This document shows positions 51,029-59,599 of a stretch of DNA of 64,000 bases, piece after piece. Positions within the stretch are counted from its first letter, which is position 1. Each line of letters starts with the position of its first letter. The notes below the pieces were generated by a model. It had not been told where the DNA came from. It was given only the letters and a program-made list of their open reading frames with translations, and did not search any database. The DNA lies in the NCBI RefSeq assembly GCF_022496765.1, contig NZ_VANV01000010.1, forward strand, positions 124,001-188,000, in the 5' to 3' direction. Origin of the DNA: Acidaminobacter sp. JC074 (GTDB lineage Bacteria; Bacillota; Clostridia; Peptostreptococcales; Acidaminobacteraceae). The translations under genes and the position numbers were made by a program.

Positions 51029-51457
51029 ATGGTAGGAGAAAAAGTAATCATAAAAGTACGTCTTAGTATGGAAGATGCACACTATGCTGGAGAGCTTGTA
51101 AATGGTTCTAAAATGCTTGATTTCTTTGGTGATGTTGCAACTGAACTCTTAATCAGATTAGATGGTGACGAAGGTTTGTTTAGAACATACAACCAAGTTG
51201 ACTTTTTAGCACCTACTTATGCTGGTGATTTCATGGAATACCATGGCTGGATAGAAAAGGTAGGTAATACATCTCGTGTTATGAAGTTTGAAGCTTATAA
51301 GATAATCGAACTTGCGAGAGACAAGGATTTAGCAGCATCAGCAGCAAATGTGTTGAATCCCCCAATTTTAGTTGGTACAGCTGAAGGTGTTTGTATAACA
51401 CCTAAGGAGTGTCAAAGAGAAAGTGTACTCGAAGAGACGCTTATCAGAACAGTTTAA
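51029..51457 (+). CDS. kal: 3-aminobutyryl-CoA ammonia-lyase
   Basis: The 142-aa hotdog-fold protein carries FGDVATELLIRLDGDEGLF and YAGDFMEYHGWIEKVGN, as found in the 3-aminobutyryl-CoA and beta-alanyl-CoA ammonia-lyase family. It would deaminate L-3-aminobutyryl-CoA to crotonyl-CoA, the substrate of Bcd, which is the last special step of lysine fermentation. Its place as the final gene of the crt-bcd-etf operon favours this over beta-alanyl-CoA ammonia-lyase. ATG 51029 follows AGGAGGCAAA, nine bases after etfA. The other lysine-pathway genes (kamA, kamDE, kdd, kce) are not in the window. Confidence 0.82.
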   Translation: MVGEKVIIKVRLSMEDAHYAGELVNGSKMLDFFGDVATELLIRLDGDEGLFRTYNQVDFLAPTYAGDFMEYHGWIEKVGNTSRVMKFEAYKIIELARDKDLAASAANVLNPPILVGTAEGVCITPKECQRESVLEETLIRTV

Positions 51458-51468
51458 TAACCATAGAA

Positions 51469-51494
51469 AAACACCTTGATACGTCAAGGTGTTT
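51469..51494 (+). terminator. Intrinsic terminator of the butyrate operon
   Basis: AAACACCTTGA / TCAAGGTGTTT (11 bp, TACG loop); the T tract is short. Confidence 0.85.
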
Positions 51495-51547
51495 TCACAT
51501 ATGTAAAGTTGTTTAATGCTTTAAAAGACAAGATTTTAAGTTGATAT

Positions 51548-51576
51548 TTGACGCAGTAGTAGAATTGTATTAGAAT
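51548..51576 (+). promoter_or_regulatory. Sigma-A promoter of the sigma-54 activator gene
   Basis: TTGACG (51548-51553), 17 bases, TAGAAT (51571-51576), 40 bases before the start codon. Confidence 0.72.
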
Positions 51577-51616
51577 GACTATAGATTGTTAAAAAAATAA
51601 CTAGAAAGAGGCAAGT

Positions 51617-53341
51617 ATGAATCTCTGTAATGAGTATCTTAGAATTGTTTTAAGCAGAATGAATGATGCATGTATTATCATTGACACAAAAGGCATGATT
51701 GTCAGTGTCAACCAACGTGCTGAAGCACTCTTAGAATTAAAAAAAGAGTTTTATATATCCAAACGAATAGACGAAGTAATCGAAAATACAGAGCTGATCC
51801 GCGTTGTAGAAACAGGTAGTGAAGAGATAAATGTACGCTTCTCTTATAGAGACAGGCATTTCTTTGTAGACAGACTGCCAGTAATACAGAATGGTAAAAT
51901 CGAAGGTGCTATTGCGATCTTTCATGATATGACAAGAATTGTTGATCTTCATAAGCAGTCCGAAGAAGATAAGATGTATATAGAAACGTTAGACACCATC
52001 TTAGATACTTGTTCAGAACAAGTTGTTCTAATAGATGAAAATGCAAAAATCACTATGATGAGTGAGTCTTATAAGCGCCATCTTGGTGTCGATAATCCAG
52101 AAGGCAAGTTTGTTTGGGAAGTCATTGAAAATACAAGATTACATATCATACTTGAAACGGGTGAAAGTGAAATCGGTGATATTCAAAGAATTGGCGGTAG
52201 AAGAATGATCGCCATGAGAATACCCGTTAAAAAAGATGGCAAGGTTATTGGTGCAATTGGTCGTGTTATGTTTAATGATATCAGCGAGCTTAAACACTTA
52301 AGCAAAAAATCTAGTGTTCTCGAAGATGAGATGCAGCTTATCAATCCAGAGAAAGCAAGAACAGGCAAATACACATTTGATAGTCTGATTGGAGAGTCAG
52401 ACAAGATTTCAAAAGTCAAACGTCTTGCAGGGCGCGCTGCCAATACGGATTCCAATGTTTTAATTACCGGTGAATCTGGTACCGGTAAAGAGGTCTTTGT
52501 ACATGCCATTCATAATGCCTCTTTAAGAAGGAACAAGCCTTTTATCAAAATAAACTGTGCAGCCATTCCTTCTGAACTCTTAGAATCTGAATTGTTTGGC
52601 TATGAGGAGGGGGCTTTCACTGGTGCTAAAAGAGGTGGCAAGCTTGGTAAAGTTCAAATGGCTGATGGTGGCACACTCCTTCTAGACGAGATTGGTGATA
52701 TGCCTCTTGATATGCAGGCCAAACTCTTAAGAGTCCTTCAGGAGAAAGAAGTAGAGAGGATTGGTGGTGAAGGTACAGTTAAGGTAGATGTCAGAATCAT
52801 GGCTTCAACCAATAAGGACCTTTATATAATGGTTCAGAATAAGGAGTTTAGGCAAGACTTGTTTTACAGGTTGAATGTTATGAACTTAATGCTACCGCCA
52901 TTAAGAGAAAGAGCTGAGGACATTCCTGCACTATCAAAAGAACTGTGTTACTCTATCGCCAACAGATTAGGCATTCATGTAAATGGCATTTCTGATCAAG
53001 TCTTAAGTAGTTTTGTAGCCTATGACTGGCCGGGTAATATAAGAGAGTTAGAAAATGTGATAGAACGTGCGATTAATCTTTTAGATTTGGATTCTATCAT
53101 AAGGCCTGAACACTTGCCAGAACATATGCAAAGCAAAAGAAAATTGATTGTATCTTCTGATAAGCTATCAAGTATTTCAAGTTACAACCTTAAAAAGAGA
53201 GTAGAAGCCCTTGAAAAAGAACTTATAGAGTCTTGCTTAAATGATGTTGGCTTTAACAAGAACCAGGCAGCAAAAATTTTGAATATCAGTAGGGTCAGTC
53301 TTTACAAGAAGATAGAACAATACAATATAAGAACGAATTAA
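51617..53341 (+). CDS. Sigma-54-dependent transcriptional activator with two PAS domains
   Basis: The 574-aa protein has two N-terminal PAS domains (DACIIIDTKGMIVSVNQRAE; VVLIDENAKITMMSESY), an AAA+ domain with Walker A GESGTGKE (about residue 285), the sigma-54 contact loop GAFTGA (about 332), Walker B GGTLLLDEIGDM and the arginine-rich REVLQ-equivalent RVLQEKEVERIGG, and a C-terminal Fis-type HTH (NKNQAAKILNISRVSLYKKI). It hydrolyses ATP to open RpoN promoters. It lies directly downstream of the crt-kal operon, which has the only clear -24/-12 promoter in the window, so it is very probably its activator. The PAS domains suggest a metabolite or redox signal. Confidence 0.95.
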   Translation: MNLCNEYLRIVLSRMNDACIIIDTKGMIVSVNQRAEALLELKKEFYISKRIDEVIENTELIRVVETGSEEINVRFSYRDRHFFVDRLPVIQNGKIEGAIAIFHDMTRIVDLHKQSEEDKMYIETLDTILDTCSEQVVLIDENAKITMMSESYKRHLGVDNPEGKFVWEVIENTRLHIILETGESEIGDIQRIGGRRMIAMRIPVKKDGKVIGAIGRVMFNDISELKHLSKKSSVLEDEMQLINPEKARTGKYTFDSLIGESDKISKVKRLAGRAANTDSNVLITGESGTGKEVFVHAIHNASLRRNKPFIKINCAAIPSELLESELFGYEEGAFTGAKRGGKLGKVQMADGGTLLLDEIGDMPLDMQAKLLRVLQEKEVERIGGEGTVKVDVRIMASTNKDLYIMVQNKEFRQDLFYRLNVMNLMLPPLRERAEDIPALSKELCYSIANRLGIHVNGISDQVLSSFVAYDWPGNIRELENVIERAINLLDLDSIIRPEHLPEHMQSKRKLIVSSDKLSSISSYNLKKRVEALEKELIESCLNDVGFNKNQAAKILNISRVSLYKKIEQYNIRTN

Positions 53342-53372
53342 GAGCCGTATCAGTGTGATACAGCTCTTTTTC
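53341..53372. terminator. Terminator between the activator and the PrcB-like gene
   Basis: AGAGCCGTATCA / TGATACAGCTCT (one internal mismatch, GTG loop) followed by TTTTTCTT; it starts on the stop codon. Confidence 0.9.
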
Positions 53373-54050
53373 TTAGTATTGAGATCTTTCAATTTTAATC
53401 ATATCTTCAGTAATTTCTTTATCAAGTTTAACAACTGTATATGGATAAGTAAAGGCCATTGTAACTATATCACCAGGAGCTGGTGATTTTTCTTCTACTA
53501 AGACCAAGTATTCGTCTGCTACTTTTAGAATATCAGTCACACGGATACCATAACCACCTGTGTTTCTTTCGCCCATATAGAGGATTAAGAAATTGGCATC
53601 ATCTTTTTCTATAAAGTCATAGCCGCTTTCTTTATGATTTTCATCTACCTTTAGACCCTCTGGCAAGTTCATTCTATCTACAAGCTCAAATGACGCAGGT
53701 TTAGCTTCAATGCATGTAGAAGGTTCCTGAGCTGGACTTGTGACTGCAACAGACTTAGCGTTGACTTGGGCTGGATAAGATTCCATAATGACATCTGCAA
53801 CAACAGCTATTTGATCGCCTGAATTAAGTTGAAGTTGGTCTTCAAATGATATAACGTATGATACTTCTTCTGGATTATCCGTTTCAGCTGCTTCGATTGT
53901 CTTACTATCTTCATCATAGTTAACAACAATTAAGTTAAGTGTGAAGTCTTGATCTTGAATTATAGGATCCTCTGAGTTGTTACTTGAGCTACAGCCTACT
54001 CCAAATAGAATAATAGCAATCACCATAAAAATGTTTATGAGTTTTTTCAT
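53373..54050 (-). CDS. Lipoprotein with PrcB-like C-terminal domain
   Basis: The protein has 225 aa from ATG 54050 (ribosome site AGGAAAG); an upstream frame to 54095 is discarded. A lipoprotein signal ends in FGVGC. The middle (LNLIVVNYDEDSKTIEAAET) resembles a small OB-like/DUF3221-type domain. The C-terminal part, GERNTGGYGIRVTDILKVAD followed by LVLVEEKSPAPGD, matches the PrcB_C domain, first described in a Treponema protease complex. Function in this organism is unknown; it should sit on the outer face of the membrane. Confidence 0.78.
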   Translation of the reverse strand: MKKLINIFMVIAIILFGVGCSSSNNSEDPIIQDQDFTLNLIVVNYDEDSKTIEAAETDNPEEVSYVISFEDQLQLNSGDQIAVVADVIMESYPAQVNAKSVAVTSPAQEPSTCIEAKPASFELVDRMNLPEGLKVDENHKESGYDFIEKDDANFLILYMGERNTGGYGIRVTDILKVADEYLVLVEEKSPAPGDIVTMAFTYPYTVVKLDKEITEDMIKIERSQY

Positions 54051-54106
54051 TTTCTTTCCTCTCTTTCTTATGTTACTTTGACGTAGATAAATCAAAAAAG
54101 TTCCAT

Positions 54107-54136
54107 AAAAAAGAAGCGGAGTTTAACCCAGCTTCT
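54107..54136 (-). terminator. Intrinsic terminator of the selenoprotein gene
   Basis: On the minus strand AGAAGC pairs with GCTTCT around a 13-base partly paired loop and is followed by TTTTTTA. Confidence 0.75.
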
Positions 54137-54836
54137 AATCTTGAAATTTAGTAAGACATTTTCTAACCAGTGAAAATTGTTCTTCATCATCATGTGGTTT
54201 ACCAAATGGTGCACCAAAGTCATGGTCTGTAAAAATGATGCGTGGTGGTTGATTGTATTCACCAAGTTCTTTAAACATGTTTAAAGTCACTGTAGGGATG
54301 CCGTTTTCTTCTAAATACCTTGCGATCAATCCAACTGATTGATTACATACAGGTCAAACCGGTGCTAAAAGGACTATGTCAACATTGTCCTTTTTAAGCT
54401 CTTCTAAGATGCCCTTAGCAGTTTCATTAATTAAGTTTTCGGTATCTAAAATGAATCCACAGAATGAGTAGTGATTGTCTGCTACTTGTCCTAAAAAGTT
54501 TTCATTAACCAGCTTCTCTAAATGTTTCATTGGATATACTGTATTAATGTCTTCTCTAATGAACTTATGATCATAATGTGTATGGGCGATATCAAGTGTG
54601 TTTAAATCATCTGTTTTGCGGATGATTCTAAAGGTAGTATCTCCTAATAAAGCTTCTGTATCAAAAGCTTGTTCTTCTTTCTTATAAAGACCCGACGATG
54701 TGATTAATGCTAATTTCGATTGTTTCAGAGGCTTGGTTAATTTAGTGTAAGGCTTAACTTTATCTCTGTTGTCTGTAAACTTAAATGATTTATCATATTT
54801 TCTCTGAAGGAAAATCTCAACATTTTTCAATTTCAT
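54135..54836 (-). CDS. Selenocysteine-containing selenoprotein B (GrdB/PrdB-like)
   Basis: Two adjacent open frames on the minus strand, 54836-54357 and the one ending at 54135, are a single frame joined by one UGA (54356-54354). Reading UGA as selenocysteine gives LAPVUPVCNQSVGLIARYLE, a U161-x2-C164 redox motif as in the glycine/sarcosine/betaine/D-proline reductase selenoprotein B family. The total of 233 aa is close to PrdB. After the UGA, FTDHDFGAPFGKPHDDEEQ is the conserved family tail. A stem-loop suited to act as SECIS begins ten bases after the UGA. No prdA, grdA or other reductase subunit is adjacent, so the substrate is open. Ribosome site is weak (AAGGAGTACAGTA). Confidence 0.9.
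54325..54356 (-). promoter_or_regulatory. Bacterial SECIS element after the Sec UGA
   Basis: On the minus strand, UGA is followed by ten bases and then ATCAATC-AGTTG-GATTGAT, a perfect 7-bp stem with a five-base loop containing GT. Bacterial SelB recognises a hairpin with a GU-containing apical loop immediately downstream of the UGA; position and loop fit. Confidence 0.8.
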
Positions 54837-54940
54837 TACTGTACTCCTTAATCTATAAAATTAGTTTATTACGGAAATCGAAATAAATCAAGAAAAATAG
54901 ACTATTATGGTTGAGTTTCTAACATGGGAAAGATTATATT

Positions 54941-55807
54941 TTAATAGTGATCGATCTTCCATATGACATGGTTATTTAAGTCAGTATAATCTTTATGAGT
55001 TAGATTCAAATACATCCAGTGTTTGTAGTTTATATTTTCAATGACTTTATGTTTACTTGGATAAATGGCTGGTATATGAATAGGTTTATCTGATGATAAG
55101 TGAAACAACAAGTGTTCTAGAACTTCATCAGACATATTTATATCTTCTAGTATAAGCTCATGTAGGTTGATGTCATCTTTTATACTATAGACCAAATAAC
55201 CAAGCAGAGCTTGATCTTTCATGATTTTAAAGCTTTCATAATTAGAAGACTCTTCTTTGAACCAAGTCTGAAAATACTCAAGACTTCTAACCATTGGTCC
55301 ATCTAGCTTTACCGATACCTTATGATAGAGCTTAGCAAGACGGCTATAATCATCGTGTTCTATAGACTCAAAACAATAATCATTGTCTTTGGCTTTTAAT
55401 TCAAGTAGTTTGTAGAGCCTTTCACGACTTTTATAACCCAAAGCTTCATAGAGTTTGTCTGCACCTGAACCAAGTACAGATACTTTGAAATCATTGCTTG
55501 TCATATAATCGATGGCCATGGTTAGAAGTGTTTTTGCAATACCTTGTCTGTAGTGGCTAGCGAGTGTACAAACTTCTCCAACACCACCCATCTTTACCGG
55601 TTGACCATGATAGTAGATTTCTCTTTCGAACACCCTAACTGTTCCAACCAGTTCCTTGTTGTCAACAGCAACAAAAATGCCATCTGTATTCCTTTTAGGA
55701 TCGCTGTAAAAGTGTCTTCTAAAATAAGTTTCTGCTACATTAAAAGCTGTATGACACAATTTAAACCACTGATTTAATTCATTATTATGTAATCTTCTAA
55801 ATTCCAT
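54941..55807 (-). CDS. GNAT family N-acetyltransferase, Eis-like
   Basis: The 288-aa protein carries an acetyl-CoA binding motif VGEVCTLASHYRQGIAKTLL (about residues 76-95), preceded by GTVRVFEREIYYHGQPVKMG. The remaining ~170 residues resemble the second GNAT-like and sterol-carrier-like parts of Eis-type enzymes, though shorter. ATG 55807 has a weak ribosome site (AAGAGTAAAAAG). Its substrate is unknown; Eis relatives acetylate aminoglycosides or peptides. Confidence 0.82.
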   Translation of the reverse strand: MEFRRLHNNELNQWFKLCHTAFNVAETYFRRHFYSDPKRNTDGIFVAVDNKELVGTVRVFEREIYYHGQPVKMGGVGEVCTLASHYRQGIAKTLLTMAIDYMTSNDFKVSVLGSGADKLYEALGYKSRERLYKLLELKAKDNDYCFESIEHDDYSRLAKLYHKVSVKLDGPMVRSLEYFQTWFKEESSNYESFKIMKDQALLGYLVYSIKDDINLHELILEDINMSDEVLEHLLFHLSSDKPIHIPAIYPSKHKVIENINYKHWMYLNLTHKDYTDLNNHVIWKIDHY

Positions 55808-56020
55808 CTTTTTACTCTTTTCTTAAATTATTCTTTAGTTTATTATAAACTAGAGCCTTTGAATCATCAATTGTTTTAAAGGGAGGCTTTCTGCATGTTT
55901 ACGACCTAAATAAACATTTTCATGTATATGCGAATAAATTTAACTATGTTTAGTTTATAATAAAATTATATAATTTTGTATAAAGTACATAAGTAGATTT
56001 AAAATACTATGGGGGAATGA

Positions 56021-56779
56021 ATGATAAAAAGATATAAGGGAAAAATTAAGATACTAAAAGCTATAAGTCAATCAGCGAGAAACATCATGAAAAGTTGGAA
56101 GACGCTTCTTTTGTTTTTAGTACCAACTCTTGGACTCAGTTTGCTTTTAGAAATGGCTCTAACAGAAAGTGGTTTCATGTCTTTCTTTGGGGGGGTGATG
56201 GTAAGCCAGCTTTTAGTTGATTCAGTCAAGGTTTTTTTTGTGCTCCTAATAATCAAGACTACTTCAAATGTCATGAAGGGGGCGTCTATTCAACCGGTAC
56301 ATATAATGAAGGTATGTTTTTCGAAGATTATTCAGATTGTATTTCTGGGGATCATTTGCTCTGCGGCCCTTGTTCTTCCAACAGCAATAGCTATGGTTCT
56401 TATGTATGCCATCACAGAATCCCAGACTGCAGCGACTTTGATAACAGCTGTAGTGCTTGGTATCTTATGTGTGAAAATTATTTTTTCAGTACATGGCGTA
56501 GTAATTGAAAATCTGGATGGTTTAGAGGGTGTTAAAGAAAGTCTATCTTTGACTAAAGGAAACTTCCTCAAAATATTTATTACTGTTACAAGTTTAGTCC
56601 TTATAAACTATGGCATGAACTTACTACTTGACACTTGGTTAAAAGGTCAGCTAGCTGTTTATATTGTCATACCATTTGTGAAAGCTTTGATGGCAATCTT
56701 CCAAGTAACGCTATTTACAGCCATGTATCATCAAGTTATAAGACGGCTTGATTTAAAAGAATTTTATGGAGACATATAA
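56021..56779 (+). CDS. Multi-helix membrane protein of unknown function
   Basis: This 252-aa protein has about five or six hydrophobic helices (LLLFLVPTLGLSLLLEMAL, VKVFFVLLIIKT, IVFLGIICSAALVLPTAIAM, LITAVVLGILCVKIIFSVHG) and a short cytoplasmic tail. The segment VIENLDGLEGVKESLSLTKG is typical of the membrane domain found beside glycerophosphodiester phosphodiesterases and in DUF975-like proteins. No catalytic motif is present. ATG 56021 follows GGGGGAATG. It ends at its own terminator. Confidence 0.65.
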   Translation: MIKRYKGKIKILKAISQSARNIMKSWKTLLLFLVPTLGLSLLLEMALTESGFMSFFGGVMVSQLLVDSVKVFFVLLIIKTTSNVMKGASIQPVHIMKVCFSKIIQIVFLGIICSAALVLPTAIAMVLMYAITESQTAATLITAVVLGILCVKIIFSVHGVVIENLDGLEGVKESLSLTKGNFLKIFITVTSLVLINYGMNLLLDTWLKGQLAVYIVIPFVKALMAIFQVTLFTAMYHQVIRRLDLKEFYGDI

Positions 56780-56805
56780 AATAACCCTTATCTAGGGTTA
56801 TTTTT
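56778..56805. terminator. Bidirectional terminator
   Basis: AAATAACCCT / AGGGTTATTT (10 bp, TATCT loop) with T on both sides, between convergent genes. Confidence 0.88.
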
Positions 56806-56820
56806 GCGTCTAGAGTATTA

Positions 56821-57177
56821 TTAACTTTCGAGTTCTTGTCTTAACTTTTTTGTCAGTTTCTTATAAACAATGTCATAGGAATCATCAATCATTTTATGGA
56901 TGGTAGAAACGTCTAATGTTCTATCGATATAAACGGTGTTCCAATGTGTTTTATTCTGATGATAAGCAGGAATAACTTCCTCATATATTTCACGCATGAG
57001 GATGTTTTGATCGGGTGTGTTCTTTAGATTGATACTCACTCTATCTGCTTCATGAACACTGATAAGTCCAAACATTTTACCTCCTACTTTGAAAACTGCC
57101 GTTACGTCATCAAAAGGGTATGTTTCTACAGAAAAAGGCTTACTTAAAAAATATTCTATTACTTCTTTTCTTGTCAT
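56821..57177 (-). CDS. MmcQ/YjbR family protein
   Basis: The 118-aa protein shows the YjbR-like pattern: a start helix with VEYFLS, FDDVTAVFKVGGKMFGLI, INLKNTPDQ, and the late HWNTVYIDRTLDVSTIHKMIDDSYDIV (span). The fold is CyaY-like and probably binds DNA or nucleic acid; the molecular role is unsettled. ATG 57177 follows AGGAGGTAATC. Single-gene unit. Confidence 0.88.
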   Translation of the reverse strand: MTRKEVIEYFLSKPFSVETYPFDDVTAVFKVGGKMFGLISVHEADRVSINLKNTPDQNILMREIYEEVIPAYHQNKTHWNTVYIDRTLDVSTIHKMIDDSYDIVYKKLTKKLRQELES

Positions 57178-57343
57178 GATTACCTCCTAAGACAATTTTA
57201 CACTATGGTATTGTCCGCCTGCAAGGTTGAATTAAATACATTAGTATTCACTAACTTTGATGAATATGATTGGATTTGTCTAAATTGGGCATATATAGTA
57301 CATGGGATTTGGTTGATAATAATAGTGATTGGTGGATGTGATT

Positions 57344-58228
57344 GTGAAACTTGACTTAAAGTTTAAAAAGACAGAATTTGTTTTAATTGCAATTATATAT
57401 ATTTCGATTGTTTCCATATTTATAAATATGGAAGTTGATTTTAACTACAAGCTTATTAGTATGATTGGACTTGTTTTTCTATCATACTTTTTGATCATTA
57501 AATATAAATTGTTGGGCTTGGCCTTTACATTGTTTTTTTATCTGACTGGCATGGTGGCAATTTTTATTTTGTATCAGTTCCGTGAATATCATTATAACTC
57601 TGTCATGGCTTTTCAAATGGCTGTTGTTGTGTCTGCTTGTTATCTACACAGATATGTTAGGAAGGAAGATAAGGCTAAAAAAGAACTCTTTGAACATTCG
57701 GTAATTGACGAAGTGACAGGGGCTTACAATAGAAGGTATTACAGTATCAAGCTTGGGGAAGTATTTGATGAATCGCTTCGTTATGACAGACGATTTTCCT
57801 TAGTCTTATTAGACATTGATAAGTTTAAAAACATCAATGATTCTCATGGCCATTCGTTTGGAGACACTGTACTTAAGGAGTTTTCTGACGAAGCCAAGAA
57901 AGTCATAAGACCGAGTGACACCTTCTGTAGAATGGGGGGAGATGAGTTTTTAATTATACTACCAAATCATGAACTCAAGTTACAAGAAGCTTTATCAGAT
58001 AGGATAAATAGTGTAACTCAGGTTATGAATGAGAGGTTTAGCAGTAAGTTAAACGGAGAGTTTTCGGTTTCGGTAGGCCTTTCGGTTTATCCAGATGATG
58101 CTGATAACCTTGAGGAGATTTATAGATGTGCCGATATGGCCATGTACGAAGCTAAGATGTACAATGAAAGTAAAATGATACCTTACTGTGATTTACAAGA
58201 ACTGCATGAAATGAGTGTATCAAGATGA
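57344..58228 (+). CDS. Membrane diguanylate cyclase
   Basis: About 294 aa if translation begins at GTG 57344, eight bases after GGTGG; no ATG suits the frame, and the open frame begins with TTG 57329. Four to five hydrophobic helices (residues ~10-115) precede a GGDEF domain with DIDKFKNINDSHGH, the product-inhibition site RPSD, and FCRMGGDEFLIILP. The active site is complete, so it should produce c-di-GMP. The sensor part is a bare membrane module without a recognisable ligand domain. A terminator follows. Confidence 0.88.
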   Translation: MKLDLKFKKTEFVLIAIIYISIVSIFINMEVDFNYKLISMIGLVFLSYFLIIKYKLLGLAFTLFFYLTGMVAIFILYQFREYHYNSVMAFQMAVVVSACYLHRYVRKEDKAKKELFEHSVIDEVTGAYNRRYYSIKLGEVFDESLRYDRRFSLVLLDIDKFKNINDSHGHSFGDTVLKEFSDEAKKVIRPSDTFCRMGGDEFLIILPNHELKLQEALSDRINSVTQVMNERFSSKLNGEFSVSVGLSVYPDDADNLEEIYRCADMAMYEAKMYNESKMIPYCDLQELHEMSVSR

Positions 58229-58256
58229 AAGTTGTCTATATTTAGATGACTTTTTT
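58229..58256 (+). terminator. Intrinsic terminator after the cyclase gene
   Basis: AAGTTGTCT / AGATGACTT (9 bp with two G-T pairs, ATATTT loop) followed by TTTTTA. Confidence 0.75.
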
Positions 58257-58319
58257 ATTGGTGACAGTATCCCATTTTCATCTATTTAGATGTATACTAA
58301 TAGGGAGTGGGGTGATGAA

Positions 58320-58655
58320 ATGCATTGTGATTTAATTAATTTTTACAGAGTGGAAGATTTAGAAAAGACAAGGACCTTTTATACAAAGATGGGCTTAAAG
58401 CTCTATAAGGATCAAGGAAAATGTTTGATATTTGATGCAGGTTTTGGAAAGTTAGGATTTTGTAATCATTTTCCTAGTAAAGTGTCTGATCAAACTTGTA
58501 TTACATTTGTTTATGATTCTAGACAAGCGGTAGATGAGATGGCTAAGATCTTAGGTGGTGATCCGCCAACTTATAACGATTATTTTAAAATCTATCATTT
58601 CTTTTTGAATGACCCTAATGGAATTAAGCTAGAGTTTCAAGTGTTTGAGGAGTAG
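58320..58655 (+). CDS. VOC (glyoxalase/bleomycin-resistance) family protein
   Basis: The protein has 111 aa from ATG 58320 (ribosome site GTGGGGTGA; longer frame to 58290 discarded). It has the paired beta-alpha-beta-beta-beta modules of the vicinal oxygen chelate fold, with INFYRVEDLEKTRTFYTKMG and the C-terminal FLNDPNGIKLEFQVFE that includes a metal-ligand Glu. It is the first gene of a run of four closely spaced genes with galM, a Nudix hydrolase and an amidohydrolase. Substrate unknown. Confidence 0.85.
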   Translation: MHCDLINFYRVEDLEKTRTFYTKMGLKLYKDQGKCLIFDAGFGKLGFCNHFPSKVSDQTCITFVYDSRQAVDEMAKILGGDPPTYNDYFKIYHFFLNDPNGIKLEFQVFEE

Positions 58656-58657
58656 AC

Positions 58658-59599
58658 ATGTTAAAAAAATATACGTTAAAGAATGACTTTTTAGAAGTGA
58701 CGATTTTAAACCTAGGTGGTATCATTCATGAAATTAAAATGCCTGATAGAAATGGTTTGATAGAGAATATCATTCATGGTTTTAAAGATATAGAAGATTA
58801 TAAAGAAAATGATGCCTATTTTGGTGCCATTATTGGTCGTACAGCTGGTCGTATTTGTAAAGGCAAGTATGATTTAAATGGTGAGGAATTTACCATGGAA
58901 ACAGTTGATAGAGGCAATGGCCTCCATGGTGGTTTAAATGGATTTGATAAGAAGTATTTTATAGGACACCAAGAAGACAATGTTTTAAGACTGACCTATC
59001 ATTCACCACATGGTGAAGAAGGTTTTCCAGGTAATTTGGATGTTGAGGTTATTTATACATTAGAAGGTGATTCGCTTTCTATTGATTACAAGGGTGTAAG
59101 TGATAGGGATACTCTACTGAATATGACCAACCATTCTTATTTTAACTTACAACCGTTAAAAAATATTTTAGATATGGAGTTAAAGCTAGACAGTGATTAC
59201 CTAATAGAAATTGATAAAACATCCATACCTACAGGGAAACTTATGGATGTCAGTCATACACCATTTGATTTTAGAAAGAAAAAGACCATAGGCCGTGATC
59301 TGTTTTCAGATCATGAGCAATTGATTAGAGGTGGCGGTTATGACCATCCTTGGCTAGTAAAAGGTGCTTTAGAGTTATCTGCTTCTAATGGCCGTAAGAT
59401 GGTCGTTACATCAGATCAAGCATGTGTGGTTATGTATTCTTATAATTTTCCAATACTTGACCATGCGAAACATTTAGGTTTAGCCATAGAGTTCCAAGCT
59501 GAACCAGATGGTATCCATCATAAAGGCTTTAACAGCAGTATTTTAAAAAAAGGAGATACTTATACTCAAAAGACCGTGTATAAGTTTATTGTAGATTAA
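58658..59599 (+). CDS. galM: Aldose 1-epimerase
   Basis: The 313-aa protein converts alpha- to beta-anomers of galactose or glucose. Signatures: FGAIIGRTAGRICKGKY, NGLHGGLNGFDKKYF with the catalytic-site His, NMTNHSYFNL with the second His (catalytic acid), and IEFQAEPDGIHH with the base Glu near the C-terminus. It begins two bases after the VOC gene stop and ends one base overlapping the Nudix gene start (TAATG). No galK or galT lies nearby. Confidence 0.93.
   Translation: MLKKYTLKNDFLEVTILNLGGIIHEIKMPDRNGLIENIIHGFKDIEDYKENDAYFGAIIGRTAGRICKGKYDLNGEEFTMETVDRGNGLHGGLNGFDKKYFIGHQEDNVLRLTYHSPHGEEGFPGNLDVEVIYTLEGDSLSIDYKGVSDRDTLLNMTNHSYFNLQPLKNILDMELKLDSDYLIEIDKTSIPTGKLMDVSHTPFDFRKKKTIGRDLFSDHEQLIRGGGYDHPWLVKGALELSASNGRKMVVTSDQACVVMYSYNFPILDHAKHLGLAIEFQAEPDGIHHKGFNSSILKKGDTYTQKTVYKFIVD

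Noticed and set aside
54135-54329. Separate 64-codon gene downstream of the selenoprotein frame
   Set aside because: It has no ribosome site, continues the upstream frame exactly and contains the conserved C-terminal part of the selenoprotein B family.
57329-57343. TTG 57329 as start of the diguanylate cyclase
   Set aside because: The codon precedes the likely ribosome site GGTGG (57331-57335); GTG 57344 has proper spacing.
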